Origin: Alicyclobacillus fructus
GTDB taxonomy: Bacteria; Bacillota; Bacilli; Alicyclobacillales; Alicyclobacillaceae
Direction: 5' to 3'
Length of the DNA: 58,753 nucleotides
Assembly (NCBI RefSeq): GCF_017329605.1
Contig: NZ_JAFMTY010000022.1
Coordinates: 1-58,753 of the forward strand
Part shown: positions 8,425 to 15,832 of the stretch, in pieces
How positions within the stretch are numbered: position 1 is the first letter of the stretch
Layout: each line of letters opens with the position of its first letter
Notes under the pieces: model-generated
Databases searched by the model: none
What the model saw: the letters and a program-made list of their open reading frames with translations, nothing else
Told to the model about the DNA's origin: nothing
Translations under genes and position numbers: made by a program

Positions 8425-9651
8425 ATGGGAAAGAGGAATTCGAGGAAGATGGGCAGACCGGCCATGTTTCGCGCAGCAGCGGTGCTTGCGACGGCAATTG
8501 GCGCGACGGGCGCAGTGATGAATGGCGGAAATGTACAGGCGGGAACAATTAGTACGAAGGCGGAAGTGAATATTAATGTGACCTGGCCGAAGGACCCGGA
8601 GCAACTGCGGCAGGATCGGGCGACGGACTTCGGCGCGTTCAAGTACGGGACGCTCGGTTGGTTCGCGCTGTACTACAATAATAAGAAGATCACCGGAGTG
8701 ACCGGAGTTGAGTATGGCGCAAATATCGACCCCGCGTCCGGAAAGCTCACTGCGTATGTGCCGATCTGGTACCTTATGAACATGATGCAGACGCAGATGG
8801 GTATCCAGAGCAAATGGGACGGGCACAATTGGTACATCACGCTCCCACAGGGCATGCAGTTCTCGATGCCAGCCGTACAGCCGACGAACGATCCAAAGCG
8901 GAGAAACGTATATGTGAATGGTGTGTGTGTCGAGACACCGTATGCAATTTCCGCATATGACATCTCGAGCGGATACAAAGTAATGACTACCTGGTTCCCG
9001 CTCTGGTATGCGGAAAACATCCTGAATCACATCAGCGACACGAATACGATTTGGGATGTCAACAGCCAGGGCTGGTATGTATTGCACGGAATTACGAATT
9101 CGAATTCGCCGAATATTGTGTCTGCAAGCCCCGACATTACAGCGACGGAGAGCAATGGAGTTTATACCCTACATCTGAATCCGCAGGGCGGGCAGGATAT
9201 CGTGAGCGAGAATGCTATGCTCACTCCTTCCGAGAAGCAGCTTGAAATCAACGAGAGCGAGTATGTCTTCGATCATACACAGATCTGGTACAAGAATGGG
9301 TATACGTATATCAAAACGGTGAATTTCCCCGAGGCTCCAAATACAGTGTTACATTGGTTCATCGCGGTGGGGGATTATACTAATCAAAATATTAACGCCC
9401 AATTTTCGTTGGACGATGGCCAAACCTGGCGCAATATTCCTGGAGCCTACTCCACAGCGAACCCGCAGCATGGTGCATCGCCGAGCAACACCGAGCCTTT
9501 TGTGGAGGTGAGATATCCCAGCACAAATGACCAAGGAGCTATTAATTTTGGGGGTGTCGATCCCAATGGGCATTTCGATGCGCCTTTCGTTCAAATCGAG
9601 TTTTATCAGTCGAACGGCAAGTTTTATCTTCTTTGGGACCTAAATATCTGA
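8425..9651 (+). CDS. Exported element protein with two stalk-like domains
   Basis: A 408-residue protein with a Sec-type signal peptide: basic MGKRNSRKMGR, a hydrophobic AAAVLATAIGATGAV stretch, and probable cleavage after VQA near residue 39. Two segments, YVPIWYLMNMM with WDGHNWYITL and TTWFPLWYAENIL with WYVL, resemble the stalk domains (Cu_amine_oxidN1 type) common in surface proteins of Bacilli. The rest is beta-rich. RBS GGGAGGTTTCGT fixes the start. Codon choice is more A/T-rich than in chromosomal neighbours. The function is unknown; it may be a surface or virion-like component, but nothing proves this. Confidence 0.8.
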   Translation: MGKRNSRKMGRPAMFRAAAVLATAIGATGAVMNGGNVQAGTISTKAEVNINVTWPKDPEQLRQDRATDFGAFKYGTLGWFALYYNNKKITGVTGVEYGANIDPASGKLTAYVPIWYLMNMMQTQMGIQSKWDGHNWYITLPQGMQFSMPAVQPTNDPKRRNVYVNGVCVETPYAISAYDISSGYKVMTTWFPLWYAENILNHISDTNTIWDVNSQGWYVLHGITNSNSPNIVSASPDITATESNGVYTLHLNPQGGQDIVSENAMLTPSEKQLEINESEYVFDHTQIWYKNGYTYIKTVNFPEAPNTVLHWFIAVGDYTNQNINAQFSLDDGQTWRNIPGAYSTANPQHGASPSNTEPFVEVRYPSTNDQGAINFGGVDPNGHFDAPFVQIEFYQSNGKFYLLWDLNI

Positions 9652-9691
9652 ATATTTCGAATATTTGGCGGCGAAGGCATTGTGAGTGTTC

Positions 9692-9782
9692 CAGGGGACT
9701 ACGTCCCCTGCTGTAATTGAAACAACGGCTATATTGTGGCTGAGTGTAGGTTAGCCAACACGATAGGGAGGTATGCCTCCCT
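9692..9782 (+). terminator. Hairpins between the two exported-protein genes
   Basis: CAGGGGAC/GTCCCCTG (9692-9699 and 9703-9710) and AGGGAGG/CCTCCCT (9765-9771 and 9776-9782, followed by GTATTTT) form two compact stem-loops. A third, TGCCCCGGG/CCCGGGGCA, lies at 9868-9894. The second looks most like a terminator. Confidence 0.45.
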
Positions 9783-9910
9783 GTATTTTCATGTTCCCTG
9801 CTAATCCTCGATATCCTCTGTTTATTTTTATTCTACCATCCCGCCCACCTTCCCACAACGAAAATTTTGCCCCGGGTTCGGGTTCCCCGGGGCACATTCG
9901 TATTTCCCGA

Positions 9911-9939
9911 TTGTATATGAATATTTTATATGGTAAAAT
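9911..9939 (+). promoter_or_regulatory. Promoter of the second exported cargo protein
   Basis: TTGTAT (9911-9916) and TAAAAT (9934-9939) have exact 17-bp spacing in an AT-rich island. It is 34 bp before the start codon, so this gene has its own transcript. Confidence 0.6.
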
Positions 9940-9972
9940 AAGGCTTAGAAGCATGCAATGCGAGGTGTGCGT

Positions 9973-11346
9973 ATGAACAAGCGCAAGGTTGCACGCGCGT
10001 CTATTATATCGAGTGCCTCGGTACTCGCCGTGTTCATCGTACTTGGTCTGCACGATCCGGTGGCGCATGCAGGGCGTCTCATCCTATCCCAGCCTCCGTC
10101 CCCGGATCCACATACACAGCCAGGATGGAATGCACCCTTGCCACAACCTATGCAGCCATACAGCATGATATTCGGGGATTATTTCTACGGCTTTGATGCA
10201 CAAAACGATCAATATTATCTCGATCAATATTCCTGTGCGTCGCACGGGCAGACGGGAACCGGGCCGACGAAAGTCGAGCTTTCTTGGCCTGCGGGCGGCG
10301 GTGTATGGGATCGATATTACACACCGAGCCCAGGAACGCCGTATCCGACCCCGCAGGGTCTGCATCAGTACATGCAATTCCCGGATTATCTGTTCTATCG
10401 GTACGATGGAAAGGATTATTGGGATGGCTATATCATGCAGTACAATGATATGAATCTGCCCCGTGGAATACCTAATGGCTATATCATGCCCGACTACAAC
10501 GACCCAGATAATATCAACACGGTGCAAACTCTGGTGGCCCAAATGGGCGGAAACTACACATGGATGAACAACCACTTCCTAAAAAACGCAGCGCAGACCG
10601 TGTCGGGGACTTCGAGCTCGAGCGTATTTGGTGGGGGCTCGAATTCATTCCCTTCTTATTCTGTTGTTAATTTCTCCCTGGTCTCTTGGCTGTCTGGGGC
10701 CATTACGCTCAACGCGCAGGAGACGGGCGTCGGTTCGCCTTATTACACAGGCTATGATCGGGCCCTCTGGGCGTCTTTCTGCGATACGGCCATAAACTAT
10801 TGGATCAAAGAGATCCTGTTCGCTCCCACGCTCCAGTCGAATACTCTCGCTTTATCCGCCCGATACCCGACTGTAGTTGCCGGACAGAATGAAGTCATCC
10901 ATGTGGTCGGCGCTCAATATACTTACGAGACGCAGGCCCACTTGGAGGCCGCCGAACTCATTGGTCCGAATGGCACGAAGTGGTTTACGAAATCCGATTT
11001 CCAGAATGATTACGGCTCGTATCCGGGCGGAGGAACGTTCATTTGGGACCCATATTCCGCTGGATATTCGCAGGCCTTCGCTTCGGCATTCGCCTCTGGC
11101 CCGCACAACGGCGGACCGGATAGCGAGGACAACCCGGACGATATGGTTTGGATTAAGGGCGGTCGTCCCGGTGGGTACGGCTCGGCTGTGAACTATATTA
11201 GCGAGAACATGACGCTAAACACGAAGGGTTGGGCTCCGGGAACATACAAGCTAAATCTGTGGGAGCTCGATCAATTTGCGCGCGGGAATTTGAGTCAATA
11301 CGATCCGACGACTGGGTATTCGCCGCCGATCGAGTTCGCTGCCTGA
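9973..11346 (+). CDS. Exported element protein of unknown function
   Basis: A 457-residue protein with a clear signal peptide (MNKRKVARASIISSASVLAV, then hydrophobic, AHA cleavage site near residue 33). The mature part is rich in Tyr, Gly, Pro and Asn, with no helix long enough to cross a membrane and no catalytic motif I recognise. Residues 290-450 look like beta-sandwich segments ending in SENMTLNTKGWAPGTYKLNL. GAGGTGTGCGT favours ATG 9973 over the in-frame ATG at 9958. Like its upstream neighbour it is A/T-richer than the host genes and has its own promoter. Confidence 0.78.
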   Translation: MNKRKVARASIISSASVLAVFIVLGLHDPVAHAGRLILSQPPSPDPHTQPGWNAPLPQPMQPYSMIFGDYFYGFDAQNDQYYLDQYSCASHGQTGTGPTKVELSWPAGGGVWDRYYTPSPGTPYPTPQGLHQYMQFPDYLFYRYDGKDYWDGYIMQYNDMNLPRGIPNGYIMPDYNDPDNINTVQTLVAQMGGNYTWMNNHFLKNAAQTVSGTSSSSVFGGGSNSFPSYSVVNFSLVSWLSGAITLNAQETGVGSPYYTGYDRALWASFCDTAINYWIKEILFAPTLQSNTLALSARYPTVVAGQNEVIHVVGAQYTYETQAHLEAAELIGPNGTKWFTKSDFQNDYGSYPGGGTFIWDPYSAGYSQAFASAFASGPHNGGPDSEDNPDDMVWIKGGRPGGYGSAVNYISENMTLNTKGWAPGTYKLNLWELDQFARGNLSQYDPTTGYSPPIEFAA

Positions 11347-11458
11347 TTCGCACCCTTCGCATCCACAGAGAGACCGGGGGCGGACACACGCACCCCGGCC
11401 TGTGCAGGTCAGTCCTCCTCTCGGCAACTCTCCGGAACACACCGCCTCCCCAAACTGT

Positions 11459-11950
11459 TCATTCGACCAGCTGCATTCGCAGGGAATACGCATCGACACA
11501 ATACCCGAGGATCCGCGCTGCCCAATCCGCCAATGGGCCGTCGTTCTCGTCCGGAATCCACTCCTTGCCGTCTCGTATGGCGAACGGCCGCCAGGGCTCG
11601 GACCACCGCACGGCTTCCAGGATGCGGTCCTGGTCCGGCTCCCACCGGAAGAGCCCGACGAGCTCCTCGCAGTGGAACCAGAGGATATAGATCGGCACAT
11701 CCCCCGGGCCGTGGCAGGCGGCGACCATCAGTGTGTGCGTGTCGATCTGCCAGTGCTCCAACTTCACCAACTCGACGGTCTGGGACTTCCCGGGTGGCTC
11801 CTCAATGTCGATCCGCAGGCAGGAGTCGACCGGCAGTGTGCACAGGAGCGAAGCCAGGGCGGGCTCCGGGAAACCCGCGCGCAGAAGCAGCGAGAAGACG
11901 GGCTCCCGCATGGGGGAGCCGGGTTCGGAGAGCCGAATATGCCAGTTCAT
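11459..11950 (-). CDS. Unknown protein coupled to the recombinase pair
   Basis: A 163-residue acidic protein with many Trp and Leu residues, no signal peptide and no membrane segment. I do not recognise a family. Its ATG overlaps the stop of the truncated recombinase by four bases (ATGA), so it is translated with the recombinases. By analogy with three-gene recombinase units such as Tn554 tnpABC it could be an accessory or directionality factor, but no HTH is obvious. Confidence 0.65.
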   Translation of the reverse strand: MNWHIRLSEPGSPMREPVFSLLLRAGFPEPALASLLCTLPVDSCLRIDIEEPPGKSQTVELVKLEHWQIDTHTLMVAACHGPGDVPIYILWFHCEELVGLFRWEPDQDRILEAVRWSEPWRPFAIRDGKEWIPDENDGPLADWAARILGYCVDAYSLRMQLVE

Positions 11951-12669
11951 TGTGTGTCCCTCCTCGGGGCGCAGAATTGGTGGTACGCGCCAGACTGGCG
12001 CAAGAGTTTCGCCGTCACTCGCTCGGGTTCGGGAATCTCGGCGACTTGTGCGTATTTCTGCAAGCGTCGATTGAATTTCTGTCCGTGGATGTGGCGCGGG
12101 CGCCCGAGGGTGTCCAGGAATAGGGCGGCGGTGTGCACATGCCGCCGGTGGGCGAGCATGCCAAGCGCGAGCTGCCGCGCGGGTTCCGGGAACTGCGGGA
12201 CGTCTTGGGTGCGAAGGTCGGACAACTCCCGAAGGCGCCGACCGAACCACAGGAGCCACGAGCAGAGCTGGTCCTGCACGCCAAGGTGTGTGTTCGGCAT
12301 GGCGGCAAGGAGGCGCAGGAACTCGCTCTGCGACAAGAGGCGCTTGTTGGTCAGTGCGACCGGATCGGGTGTGCGGCCGAACGGGTTCTGCTCCGGGGGA
12401 ATGCGCCCTGTGAACACGGCGAAACTGAAGAAGACCTGCACCGCATAGTACCTGTGCCGCCAGGCTGCCGGGTGCGCGTCCTTGTCGATCTGCGAGAGAT
12501 ATTCGGCAATGTGCTCGGGGCGCACGTGCTCGATGCACACCGCGCCATTCGCTTCGCATCCCGAAATAAACTCCACGATCTGCCGACACACCGCCCGGGC
12601 GTATGGGCGCGTGTTGTATTGGAGCTGGTAGTCTGCAAACTCCTCGAAGAACTGCCGGAGCAAGATCAT
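11947..12669 (-). CDS. Truncated tyrosine recombinase homologue without nucleophile
   Basis: A 240-residue protein with a core-binding N-terminal domain and the start of a tyrosine-recombinase catalytic domain. WFGRRLREL keeps the first catalytic Arg (R145). The HxxR box is KLLR (K221, R224), and the protein ends about 16 residues later. The second His and the Tyr nucleophile are missing, so it is unlikely to cut DNA alone. It starts inside the stop of the intact integrase (ATGA) and ends in the start of the 163-aa gene, which argues for a maintained accessory protein, not decay. Confidence 0.8.
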   Translation of the reverse strand: MILLRQFFEEFADYQLQYNTRPYARAVCRQIVEFISGCEANGAVCIEHVRPEHIAEYLSQIDKDAHPAAWRHRYYAVQVFFSFAVFTGRIPPEQNPFGRTPDPVALTNKRLLSQSEFLRLLAAMPNTHLGVQDQLCSWLLWFGRRLRELSDLRTQDVPQFPEPARQLALGMLAHRRHVHTAALFLDTLGRPRHIHGQKFNRRLQKYAQVAEIPEPERVTAKLLRQSGAYHQFCAPRRDTQ

Positions 12670-13718
12670 TCCTCGATCCGCCTCCGCACCGACGGGCGCC
12701 GCTTGCCGGGCGCGCCACCGAGATGGTCGATTGGGCTGTGCTGCTGGGTCAGGATCTTCTGCGCCTTCGTCTCCGCCACAGCCAAATACCGTTCGGTCGT
12801 GCGAGTGCTGGAGTGGCCCATCTGCCTTGCCAATGTCACCAGGTCCCCGCCCGAGCGCACAAGGAACTGGATGGCGAAGGTGTGCCGGAGCTGGTGCGGG
12901 TGGATGTGTGGCACACCTGCCCGCTCGGCGTATTGGGCGAGCCGCTTCCAGTACGCGTGCCGGGAGAGCGGATGGTATGCGCCCGAGACGTCGAGATATA
13001 CCGAGGGGAACAAGAGATCCGATCCGACGCCGCGCTTGCGGAGCCACTCGGAGAGCAGTTCCCGGGTGGCCTGTCCGAAATAGACCGTTCGACCTTTGCC
13101 GCCCTTCGCATGGACCGGCGGGACCCAAAGCGCGCCTTCGCGGAGATCGAGGTCCTCGACCTTGGCGAGGAGCGCCTCCCGAATGCGGAGACCTGTGTCG
13201 AGGACGAGCACGGTGATCGCGAGGTCTCGGAATTCGACCCACTGGCGCTTGTCGAAGACTGCGAGCAGCTTCTGCACGTGGTCCTCGGAGACGGGGAGCA
13301 CCGCATTGGTGGGCTCGCGCAATCGCCGGACGCCATCCGCCGGATTGGAGAGGAAGATCCCCTCGGCGACGCCTTCCGAATAGAAAGTCTTCAGGACCCG
13401 CAGGCGGCCATTGATGGTGAACACAGACAGGTTGATATTCAGGCAATGGTCGACGAAATTCTGGATGTCCTCCGGGGTCACATACGCGGGCGGGAGGTTC
13501 CGGGCAATGCACCAGTCGGCGAAGGCCTGGATCCTCTGTCTGCGCGTCTCGATGCTGCCTGGCTTGTGTCCTGCGCGGCGTGCATTGGCAAGAAACCAGT
13601 CCACAGCGGCGGGCCAGTGCACGCGGATTTGTTCCTTGCGACTGGCGGGCGAATCAATGGGCACAGGTTGCCGCGTGGCGTCGGCGCGGACGCGAGCTTT
13701 GAATTGCCCGCGCGGCAT
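12666..13718 (-). CDS. Tyrosine recombinase (integrase)
   Basis: A 350-residue integrase with a SAM-like N-terminal domain and a full catalytic set: R178 in DTGLRIREA, a Lys in HAKGGKGR (K205 or K208), H275/R278 in HPHQLRHT, H302 in MGHSS and Y311 in RYLAV. It should recombine the element's att site with the tRNA-Gly 3' end. It lies about 200 bp from attR and reads into the element. TTGGAGGTGTTGCCCC fixes the ATG. It heads a three-gene overlapping unit. Confidence 0.95.
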   Translation of the reverse strand: MPRGQFKARVRADATRQPVPIDSPASRKEQIRVHWPAAVDWFLANARRAGHKPGSIETRRQRIQAFADWCIARNLPPAYVTPEDIQNFVDHCLNINLSVFTINGRLRVLKTFYSEGVAEGIFLSNPADGVRRLREPTNAVLPVSEDHVQKLLAVFDKRQWVEFRDLAITVLVLDTGLRIREALLAKVEDLDLREGALWVPPVHAKGGKGRTVYFGQATRELLSEWLRKRGVGSDLLFPSVYLDVSGAYHPLSRHAYWKRLAQYAERAGVPHIHPHQLRHTFAIQFLVRSGGDLVTLARQMGHSSTRTTERYLAVAETKAQKILTQQHSPIDHLGGAPGKRRPSVRRRIEE

Positions 13719-13916
13719 GGGGCAACACCTCCAAGGGAAGCGAACTCAGGAGACCAGTCCGAGGAGAGCTCTGGGTGTGCCAAGAGGCGGTGTTCGTGTG
13801 GTGGACTGGTATCCTAGAAAAAGTAAATCACAGGAGAGACGAATCTGGCAATCTATGTATTCGGTGCCTCGGAGCAAGCACAGAGAGGCATTGGAGGATG
13901 GGAAACGAACGGGAAA
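13719..13916. promoter_or_regulatory. Integrase upstream region and attR arm
   Basis: The integrase promoter must lie here, but I see no strong -35/-10 pair on the minus strand. GGATGGGAAACGAAC at 13896-13910 repeats the 15-mer at 2287-2301. It lies seven bases from the attR core, a likely recombinase or regulator site. Confidence 0.4.
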
Positions 13917-13965
13917 CCAGCCTTCCAAGCTGGCGGCGGGGGTTCGACTCCCCTCACCCGCTCCA
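13917..13965 (+). repeat. attR core (49-bp direct repeat)
   Basis: This is an exact copy of the 3' part of tRNA-Gly. It lacks the 5' half, so it is not a functional tRNA gene. Chromosomal sequence resumes at 13966. Confidence 0.95.
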
Positions 13966-13978
13966 CAGCATCACCACC

Positions 13979-14711
13979 GTGTCAGACGTCATCTGGCCGG
14001 TGGTCATTTTGTATAAGGGGGCTCGATTCCCTTCCTTGAGACTGACCTGGCTGCTCCTGATCACGCTTGTCTTAAGCGCTGCTGCCTCGACGGTTGACTG
14101 GTTGATCAACCTCCTGGAAACCAGACACGTCATACCGCTCATCGTGGACGCCGCCGCGGCGCTCGTCATTTTCTTGATCACGGTTGCGACCGCGAACTGG
14201 AGGGGCTGCAAAGAAATGTTTTACTTTTCGCGGCGTCCCTCGATGACACACGAGTCTATGGCGTTCAATGGGTCCTCTGATCATTGGTGGCATTCTGGTG
14301 TGGGTCGGTGCCGCTGAGATCGCACACCTCACCATGCCGTCAGGAGATCGAACTACGCTCTCGATTGTGAAGATTTTGATTTTGGTTGCCGCGTGCGCCT
14401 GTTACTTCGGTGCCCTCACAGTCACCGCCGTTGCGATGGTCCTGGCCATCACCGGGCTGGGTACGAACACTTGGCAGTGCTTCGCGTCCGCTGTGCAATG
14501 GTTGCGATCTCGCCCTTGGCCCCTGTTGTTGATGTCTGCCGCTCTGATCGCGTTTGAGGAAGTGGCTTCGCTTGCAGTCGGCGCACTTTCGAAGGCGGGG
14601 GTGGCCGAGTTTTTGCGTGACACCATTCTCCTTGCGTACGGGCCTCTCTGGGTATGGTGCTTCTCCTGGGTTGCCGGTGAAGCGCGGTCGCCATCCCTAG
14701 AAGAGCGATGA
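13979..14711 (+). pseudogene. Multi-pass membrane protein split by an apparent frameshift
   Basis: From GTG 13979 a frame encodes about 95 residues with two hydrophobic helices, then loses membrane character around 14265 and stops at 14317. A second frame opens at ATG 14268 and continues as a 147-residue protein with four helices up to 14711. Joining the two near 14262 gives one coherent membrane protein of about 240 residues. The simplest reading is a frameshifted chromosomal gene; two overlapping genes or a sequencing error remain possible. There is no clear ribosome site at 13979, and the family is not recognised. Confidence 0.5.
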
Positions 14712-14875
14712 AGTGGCCATCTCTGGCTGATGTGGCCCAAGGGACATCTCGCGATGCCATAGGCCAGCGGACAGTGGCACCCGCCTTTCGGATTGGGAAG
14801 CGGCGCTCGAAACAATGGGGGTGCGATGTCGCTCTCCATCATCGAGTCGAGCTTGCGCCACGCATGTAGCCGGGT

Positions 14876-14904
14876 AGCCGGCCCAAGACGAGACTGGGCC
14901 GGCT
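14876..14904. terminator. Stem-loop downstream of the ArsR-type gene
   Basis: AGCCGGCCCA and TGGGCCGGCT form a perfect 10-bp stem. There is no T-run, so it may act only as a weak terminator for the minus-strand gene ending at 14922. Confidence 0.45.
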
Positions 14905-14921
14905 CTACACACGTCACGCCG

Positions 14922-15680
14922 TCACGCGAGCGCCTTGGCCACGCCCTCCAGACCGCGGACCATCGCTTCCCAGCCCATGCGAGCGCCTTGGTAGGCCTGT
15001 TCACCCTGAATGTTGCGCTGTTCGAGCAGGAGCCTCGTCGTGCCTTCGGCCGTTTCTTCCAGCTTCCACTCGATCTCGTTTTTCTCTCCGAGGCTCTCCC
15101 ACGTGTACACGAGGCGGCGTGGCGCTTGCACTGCGAGAACCTCTCCTTCGACGACGCCGTTCCACCCTTCGGTCCCCTGCATTTTAAAGTAGAACCGATG
15201 CCCCACAATCGGGCGGAACGTGTTCTCTTTGAAAAACATCCACTGGGTCAAAAGCTCGGATTCCGTGAGGGCTCGCCACACGGCCTCCACCGGGGCATCG
15301 AGATGAAACTCCAACTGTAGCGTCTTCATCGCATAGCCTTCCTTTCTCAGGAAACCTTGCAGGCTCAGGACCTGCGCACGCCAGAACGATTCATAATACG
15401 ACACCCAGTCATACACCTGCTTGAGGGGCGCGGCGTTCAGGCGGTACAACGTCTCGCGGCCGTGTCGCCGCTGCGAGACGATTCCAGCCTGTTTCAAGAC
15501 CGCCAGGTGCTTGGACACCGCCGTTCTTCCGATGTCCATTCCTTGCATGAGGGCGTGGAGTGGCAACTCGGATCCGGCGGCCAGTTTCCGGATCAATTCC
15601 CGGCGATGCGCATCCGCGATGGCTCGAAACACGTCCACCAAGGCCATCCCTCCGTCCATCGTGCCACCCATAGGTGTCAT
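14922..15680 (-). CDS. ArsR-type regulator fused to SRPBCC (AHSA1) domain
   Basis: A protein of 252 residues from ATG 15680. The N-terminal 95 residues form an ArsR winged helix (VFRAIADAHRRELIRKLAAG, then GRTAVSKHLAVLKQAGIV as recognition helix). From about residue 117 the sequence MKTLQLEFHLDAPVEAVWRALTE starts an AHSA1/SRPBCC ligand-binding fold ending in WEAMVRGLEGVAKAL. The promoter places transcription start at about 15678-15680, so ATG 15680 would be leaderless. TTG 15641 or GTG 15638, six to nine bases after GGAGGG, would give the usual ArsR start VDVFRAIAD. The fusion suggests direct ligand sensing; the ligand is unknown. Confidence 0.88.
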   Translation of the reverse strand: MTPMGGTMDGGMALVDVFRAIADAHRRELIRKLAAGSELPLHALMQGMDIGRTAVSKHLAVLKQAGIVSQRRHGRETLYRLNAAPLKQVYDWVSYYESFWRAQVLSLQGFLRKEGYAMKTLQLEFHLDAPVEAVWRALTESELLTQWMFFKENTFRPIVGHRFYFKMQGTEGWNGVVEGEVLAVQAPRRLVYTWESLGEKNEIEWKLEETAEGTTRLLLEQRNIQGEQAYQGARMGWEAMVRGLEGVAKALA

Positions 15681-15714
15681 GTGTAGAATAGGACACCTTA
15701 TGGTGTCGAGTCAA
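15665..15714 (-). promoter_or_regulatory. Promoter with embedded palindromic operator
   Basis: On the minus strand TTGACT (15709-15714) and TATTCT (15685-15690) are 18 bp apart. The spacer carries the palindrome GACACC-N4-GGTGTC (15692-15707), and a second imperfect copy (CACCCATAGGTGTC, 15665-15678) lies at the start site. This placement implies autorepression by the ArsR-type protein. Confidence 0.7.
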
Positions 15715-15753
15715 GCGTGGAACGATGGGGAGCGTGAGTTCCTTCATCTGATC

Positions 15754-15782
15754 TTGACACCACATACCCGTATAGGTATATA
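15754..15782 (+). promoter_or_regulatory. Promoter with CsoR/CstR-like operator
   Basis: TTGACA (15754-15759) and TATATA (15777-15782) have 17-bp spacing. ATACCCGTATAGGTAT (15764-15779) fills the spacer with arms ATACC and GGTAT. This is close to the operators of CsoR-family copper or persulfide sensors. No CsoR gene lies in this window. Confidence 0.55.
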
Positions 15783-15832
15783 GGAATCAGAACGATGTCA
15801 ACGCATGTGGATGAGCGCAAGGGGGAGTCAGG

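Larger units (their letters stand above)
2127..13965. mobile_element. tRNA-Gly-integrated mobile element, 11.8 kb
   Basis: A perfect 49-bp direct repeat of the tRNA-Gly 3' end bounds the element. The gene order is: repeat-rich 1.2-kb region, AEP-type primase-helicase, Replic_Relax-type protein, two exported proteins, then on the other strand an intact tyrosine integrase, a truncated recombinase and a 163-aa unknown protein. Integration into a tRNA 3' end by a tyrosine recombinase next to one end is the standard layout of integrative plasmids, satellites and phage-like elements. No capsid, portal, terminase, relaxase or conjugation gene is visible. It is therefore best described as a cryptic integrative, self-replicating element or satellite. 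Confidence 0.93.

Noticed and set aside
13917-13965. Second tRNA-Gly gene
   Set aside because: Only the 3' 49 bases are present; the acceptor 5' strand and D arm are missing, so it is the attR copy.
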